In this document: one piece after another, positions 6,811 to 8,279 of the stretch | Layout of the letters: each line of letters starts with the position of its first letter | How positions within the stretch are numbered: the first letter of the stretch is position 1 | From: Myxococcales bacterium | Lineage (GTDB): Bacteria > Myxococcota > Myxococcia > Myxococcales > Myxococcaceae | Assembly (NCBI GenBank): GCA_009885595.1 | Contig: VFKJ01000273.1 | Span: 1-8,279 of the forward strand | DNA length: 8,279 nt | Reading direction: 5' to 3' | Made by a program: the position numbers and the translations under genes | Notes under the pieces: generated by a model | What the model was told of the DNA's origin: nothing | The model's input: the letters and a program-made list of their open reading frames with translations, nothing else | The model's database searches: none

Positions 6811-8153
6811 ACGCGAATACCGGGCAGCGCGCCGGTGCTGTCGCCGAAGCTGGTCTGGGTGACGCCCAGCGCCTGCGCGAGGGTGACGAAGAGGTTCCCC
6901 ACCGACGGCTGATCGGGGAAGCGCAGGTGCTGACCGGTGCGCAGCGCGCCGCCCGCCTTGCCGGCCACCAGCACCGGCATGTTGAAGTGGCTGTGGCTGT
7001 CGCCGTCTTCGATCTCGCTGGAGAAGAAGAGCGCCGAGTTGTCGAGCACGGTGCTGCCGTCGACCTCTCGAATGGCCGCGAGCTTGCGCGCGAGCTTGGC
7101 GAACTGCTCGACCTCCCAGCGGCTGATCACCTCCAGCGCGTCGTTCTTCCCCGGGTCGCCACCGTGGTGCGAGAGCGAGTGGTGCCCCTCGGTGATGGGC
7201 CCGCCGCCGCTGTTGAGGAAGCGGTACACGTACCCGCTGCCGGCGTTCTGCTGCATGTAGGTGACCGAGCGGGTGAGATCGCACTGGAAGGCGAAGGCGA
7301 TCAGATCGAGGAACTGATCAGCCTTGTCGCGGATGTCGGTCCACGCGGGCGGGCGGGCGCCGGGCGCGCAGGCGGAAGGCTGCTCGGACGCGATGCGCAC
7401 CTCGAGCTCACGCACGCCGCCCAGGTACTCGTCGAGCTTGCGCTTGTCGGTGGCGCCCAGGCGGCCCTGCAGCGAGCTGGTGTCTTCCTTCACCGCGTCC
7501 AGCACGCTCTGGCGGTACTTCTTCCTCTTCGCCACTGCGGCCGCGGTCTGATCGGGATCGACTCCGGCGAAGAGGCGATCGAACACGGCCTGCGGGTTGG
7601 TCTCCTTGGCGAGCGGCTGCGTCGCCGAGGCCCACGCGATGTTCCGCGCGTACGCGCAGGAGTAGCCCGAGTCGCAGTCGCCCGAGGCCGCGCCACCGTC
7701 CTGGCCCAGCTCGAGCGAGGAGAAGCGGGTGCGCCCGCGCCAGGCGTTCGCCAGCACCTGGTCGAACGAGACGCCGTTGCTGAGGTTGGCGCCGTTGGTC
7801 TTGAAGGGGTGGGCGTTGGTGAGGAAGGCGCCCGTGCCCGAGGCGTGATCGCCCGGGCCGTCGGGGCGCGCGGGGCGGTTGGCGAGGCCGGTGAGCACCA
7901 GGGTGTTGTCCTGCAGCGAGGGCTGGCCGTTCCACGCGCCCAGCGGCTGGAGGATGGAGCTCAAGGTGTAGTTGGCGCCGGTGGCGGCGGGGGTCCAGCG
8001 GTTCATGCGGATGCCGCAGGGCACGTAGAAGGCCACGAAGCGGCGCGGCAGCATCGACTGCGCGCGCGCCACTGACGGCAGCATCGCCTCGAGCGTGGGC
8101 AGCGCCAGCGCGGTGCCGAGCCCGCGCAGCAGCGTGCGGCGAGAGAGCCTCAT
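6807..8153 (-). CDS. DUF1552 domain protein, Tat-exported
   Basis: Protein of unknown function, 448 residues, full length for DUF1552. The N-terminus has a Tat signal (SRRTLLRGLGTALALPTLEA, cleavage after ARA at residue 31), so it is probably exported folded and may carry a cofactor. Visible family features include RFVAFYVPCGIRMNRW, VLTGLAN, DHASGTGAFLT, SSLELG, VFDRLF, KRKLDEYLGGVRELEVRI, FQCDLTRSVTYM, HHSLSHH, STVLDNSALFFSSEIEDG and NMPVLVAGKAGGALRTGQHL. DUF1552 is distantly like DUF1501 and alkaline-phosphatase-type folds, but I cannot assign a reaction. In planctomycetes and myxobacteria it commonly follows a DUF1592/cytochrome-type gene; here the next upstream sequence is a group II intron end. 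The start at 8153 is supported by a purine-rich ribosome-binding region. The 3' end overlaps the kinase stop codon by 4 bases. Confidence 0.93.
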   Translation of the reverse strand: MRLSRRTLLRGLGTALALPTLEAMLPSVARAQSMLPRRFVAFYVPCGIRMNRWTPAATGANYTLSSILQPLGAWNGQPSLQDNTLVLTGLANRPARPDGPGDHASGTGAFLTNAHPFKTNGANLSNGVSFDQVLANAWRGRTRFSSLELGQDGGAASGDCDSGYSCAYARNIAWASATQPLAKETNPQAVFDRLFAGVDPDQTAAAVAKRKKYRQSVLDAVKEDTSSLQGRLGATDKRKLDEYLGGVRELEVRIASEQPSACAPGARPPAWTDIRDKADQFLDLIAFAFQCDLTRSVTYMQQNAGSGYVYRFLNSGGGPITEGHHSLSHHGGDPGKNDALEVISRWEVEQFAKLARKLAAIREVDGSTVLDNSALFFSSEIEDGDSHSHFNMPVLVAGKAGGALRTGQHLRFPDQPSVGNLFVTLAQALGVTQTSFGDSTGALPGIRV

Positions 8154-8157
8154 GAAA

Positions 8158-8170
8158 CCTCTCCCTCCTT
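8158..8170 (-). promoter_or_regulatory. Ribosome-binding site of the DUF1552 gene
   Basis: On the minus strand the sequence AAGGAGG (8164-8170) lies 10 bases before the ATG, and GAGAGG (8158-8163) lies 4 bases before it. Either could pair with the 16S rRNA tail. The purine run continues directly into the palindromic repeat remnant, so the repeat flank seems to serve as translation leader. Confidence 0.6.
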
Positions 8171-8172
8171 CT

Positions 8173-8189
8173 CCCTCTCCCCGCGGGGG
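8173..8189. repeat. Palindromic repeat, copy 2, cut off by intron end
   Basis: CCCTCTCCCC at 8173-8182 matches the left arm of copy 1 (2755-2764) exactly. GCG then a G-run follows at 8183-8189, matching the loop and the first part of the right arm. The match stops where the intron sequence begins at 8190. The missing part would be AGAGGG and what follows in copy 1. Confidence 0.6.
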
Positions 8190-8263
8190 GTCGGGTAGCC
8201 CCGGGCGTTGACTGCCCCGGGGCCCCCACGGATCCGGACGTGCGGGACTACCGCATCCGGCTC
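8190..8263 (-). ncRNA. Group II intron domains V and VI
   Basis: Domain V is 8231-8263 (33 nt). It starts GAGCCGGA with the catalytic AGC triad at 8262-8260, pairs with UCCGGAUC (8238-8231), has the two-base CG bulge at 8240-8239, and an upper UGCGG/CCGCA helix. The loop is UAGUC rather than a GNRA tetraloop, and one lower pair is G-A. Domain VI is 8190-8227: a GGG/CCC lower helix (8227-8225 with 8195-8193), a G-U pair (8224 with 8197), an unpaired A at 8196, then an 8-bp helix (8223-8216 with 8205-8198). The bulged A lies 7 nt from the intron end counting itself, as expected for a branch point. Confidence 0.75.
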
Positions 8264-8279
8264 TTCAGTCAGGACGTTC
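8190..8279 (-). mobile_element. Group II intron, 3' end, partial
   Basis: The minus strand reads into the DUF1552 gene and ends with a domain V/domain VI arrangement typical of group II introns. The rest of the element, including any reverse transcriptase/maturase gene, lies beyond the right edge. The predicted 3' splice site is between 8190 and 8189: the intron ends GAC, which fits the AY rule. Bases 8264-8279 would belong to the end of domain IV; a TGA is present there on the minus strand at 8265-8267, possibly an open reading frame end, but too little is visible to say. The subclass cannot be assigned from this fragment. Confidence 0.75.

Noticed and set aside
6927..8075. Open frame on the plus strand across the DUF1552 gene
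   Set aside because: Antisense to a well-supported gene; the product is rich in Val, Glu, Arg and Ala with no recognisable domain.
1..8279. CRISPR array, tRNA or rRNA gene
   Set aside because: No regularly spaced repeats, no cloverleaf and no rRNA-like conserved blocks were seen on either strand.

Overview
The window is strongly GC-rich and dense in genes. It most likely comes from a member of the Myxococcota. Three things point there: a MYXO-CTERM sorting signal in the second gene, a Tat-exported DUF1552 protein of the kind common in myxobacteria and planctomycetes, and an orphan-looking multi-PAS hybrid histidine kinase. No housekeeping or RNA gene is present to fix the genus.

Layout, left to right. 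(1) Positions 3-2750, plus strand: a large CehA/McbA-type PHP metallohydrolase, open at the left edge, so its true N-terminus is missing. (2) Positions 2755-2790: a GC-rich palindromic intergenic repeat just after its stop codon. (3) Positions 2935-4476, plus: an exported protein with a zinc-dependent phospholipase C/S1-P1 nuclease-like domain, a MYXO-CTERM signal lying inside the protein, a second signal-peptide-like segment, and a beta-barrel-like C-terminal part. (4) Positions 4570-6810, plus: a soluble hybrid histidine kinase with three PAS domains, HisKA, HATPase and a receiver domain. (5) Positions 6807-8153, minus: a DUF1552 protein with a Tat signal, converging on the kinase gene so that the two stop codons overlap. 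(6) Positions 8190-8279, minus: sequence that folds as domains V and VI of a group II intron. Its 3' end abuts a broken copy of the palindromic repeat found at 2755.

How the genes relate. The first two genes encode putative exported metal-dependent hydrolases and run in the same direction, but gaps of 184 and 93 bp mean that an operon with the kinase is only possible, not shown. The kinase has no membrane segment and no separate regulator beside it in the window. DUF1552 genes usually follow a DUF1592-type gene; if so here, that gene would lie beyond the right edge, with the group II intron between the two.

The observations most worth following are the protein with an internal MYXO-CTERM plus a second export signal, and the group II intron end set in a dispersed hairpin repeat. 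No stretch longer than 300 bases lacks a gene. The gaps 2751-2934, 4477-4569 and 8154-8279 hold the repeat, a ribosome-binding site, and the repeat remnant with the intron end, respectively.
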